A stretch of 64,000 nucleotides of DNA, taken from Apostichopus japonicus (taxonomy: Eukaryota; Echinodermata; Holothuroidea; Aspidochirotida; Stichopodidae). Made by a program: the position numbers and the translations under genes. The notes below the pieces were generated by a model. The model did no database searches and was not told the DNA's origin. It saw only the letters and a list, made by a program, of their open reading frames with translations. Location of the stretch: the NCBI RefSeq assembly GCF_037975245.1, contig NC_092581.1:14227303-14291302 (forward strand). The letters are read 5' to 3'. Positions 63,063-64,000 of the stretch are shown in pieces. The first letter of the stretch is position 1. Every line of letters starts with the position of its first letter.

Positions 63063-64000
63063 GTATGTAATATATGTTTATTACATTTCTAAACAGGCAA
63101 CAAATTTGATGCATCACTTCGCTGACTAAACTCCAACAACTAAAATTCTGGTCAACATAATCAATCTTTAGTACGATATGAAAAGCTATGATTATTAAAT
63201 TTGTTTTTTAATTTTAGCTATTTCAAGAACATTTTATTCTCTAGGATAATCTTCATGTAATATTTGCTGAGTACTGCCAAACTTATTTTATAGTTATCGT
63301 TTCCCCCCCCTCCCCTCCCCACCCCACCATCCTTCTCTCTTTGTGAATAATTATTAAATAGTCATAAATTTCATGAATGAATGATGACATCTGGACATAT
63401 TGAACTTTGAACACAAATGTGTAACATGAAACTGTTTTGTTGAATAGAACAACATGATTATGTTTGTACCAAACATATCTTGATTAAATATTTTTTTCAA
63501 AATTTCATATAATTCCAAAGCAATAATAAAGAACAAAAAAAAAACAGTAAACAGAAACAAAAGAGGAGTTGATCAACTTAAAGGCTACCAGAATTTTAAA
63601 CTGACTAAAATTTTCAGGTAGAAGGAGAAACATCTATCTGGAATTTTTATATTCTTCTCGACTTTCTGCATGACACTTCTCCATGAGTGCAAAATGATAA
63701 AGAGGTAAAGATATCAAGAAAAAAAAATTAAAGGGCGCATGACAAAATTTCTAGGAAAGAAACATTAATGTAAATGAAAATTGAGCGACAAACGTTAGCA
63801 AAAAATGATGTTCATTTATCACTACCAAATCCTGTGTGCAAATAAACCGATCAACAGATATCATATATTATATTGAATATGAATTTAAAAAAAAAAATTA
63901 ATTGTGATGATTCATTACATGACACATATTCTCTAAATATATTACTTTAAGTGGCATAATAGGAATAATTTAGCTAATCTAGCTAATTTCCTTAAAAGAT
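62153..64000. other. AT-rich intergenic sequence, no recognised gene
   Basis: Very AT-rich with an AT microsatellite at 63012-63057 and a C-rich run at 63303-63328. Nothing coding seen. Confidence 0.6.
63012..63057. repeat. AT microsatellite
   Basis: AT run broken once by TATGTATA. Confidence 0.95.

Overview
The window is animal (metazoan) nuclear DNA: AT-rich, intron-rich and full of diverged short repeats, with very little coding sequence. The repeats (hAT-type MITEs, tRNA-headed SINEs, a U2-snRNA-headed repeat) and the form of the one recognisable gene suggest an invertebrate, perhaps an echinoderm. That placement is inference; nothing here fixes the species.

One gene is certain. On the minus strand the first four coding exons of a sestrin (closest to the long vertebrate SESN1 isoform) run from 48128 down to 185: exon 1 at 47769-48128 (120 codons), exon 2 at 17581-17646 (22 codons), an 11-codon microexon 3 at 1300-1332, and exon 4 at 185-358 (58 codons). 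All junctions are phase 0 and have GT/AG ends. Introns 1, 2 and 3 are about 30.1, 16.2 and 0.94 kb; intron 4 and the rest of the gene lie off the left edge. The 211 codons seen cover the N-terminal extension and the start of the sestrin N-terminal domain. The catalytic cysteine region and the C-terminal leucine/GATOR2-binding half are outside the window.

Introns 1 and 2 (1.3-47.8 kb) are a repeat graveyard. They hold: a family of about twenty dispersed elements whose conserved end contains a perfect splice-donor sequence (CAG|GTAAGT); a repeat carrying nuclear-receptor DR1-like TGACC motifs; a 53-bp minisatellite; an array of hairpin-bearing repeats near 8 kb; a 1.26-kb TTAA-flanked inverted-repeat element near 15-16.5 kb; an 8 x 140-bp young satellite at 23.4-24.5 kb; a tRNA-type SINE near 38.9 kb; and a GAGT-type minisatellite at 45 kb.

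Upstream of sestrin (48.2-64 kb) I recognise no complete gene. Notable there are a cluster of repeats with a U2 snRNA-like head inside a long inverted repeat (54.8-55.7 kb), split by a clean hAT MITE with an 8-bp target duplication; a tRNA-headed SINE at 57.5 kb; a 96-bp AT microsatellite at 60.8 kb; and one candidate first coding exon on the plus strand at 61755-61865. The 7-mer TACTGTA/TACAGTA is strongly over-represented in the first ~52 kb and not in the last 12 kb, which I cannot explain.
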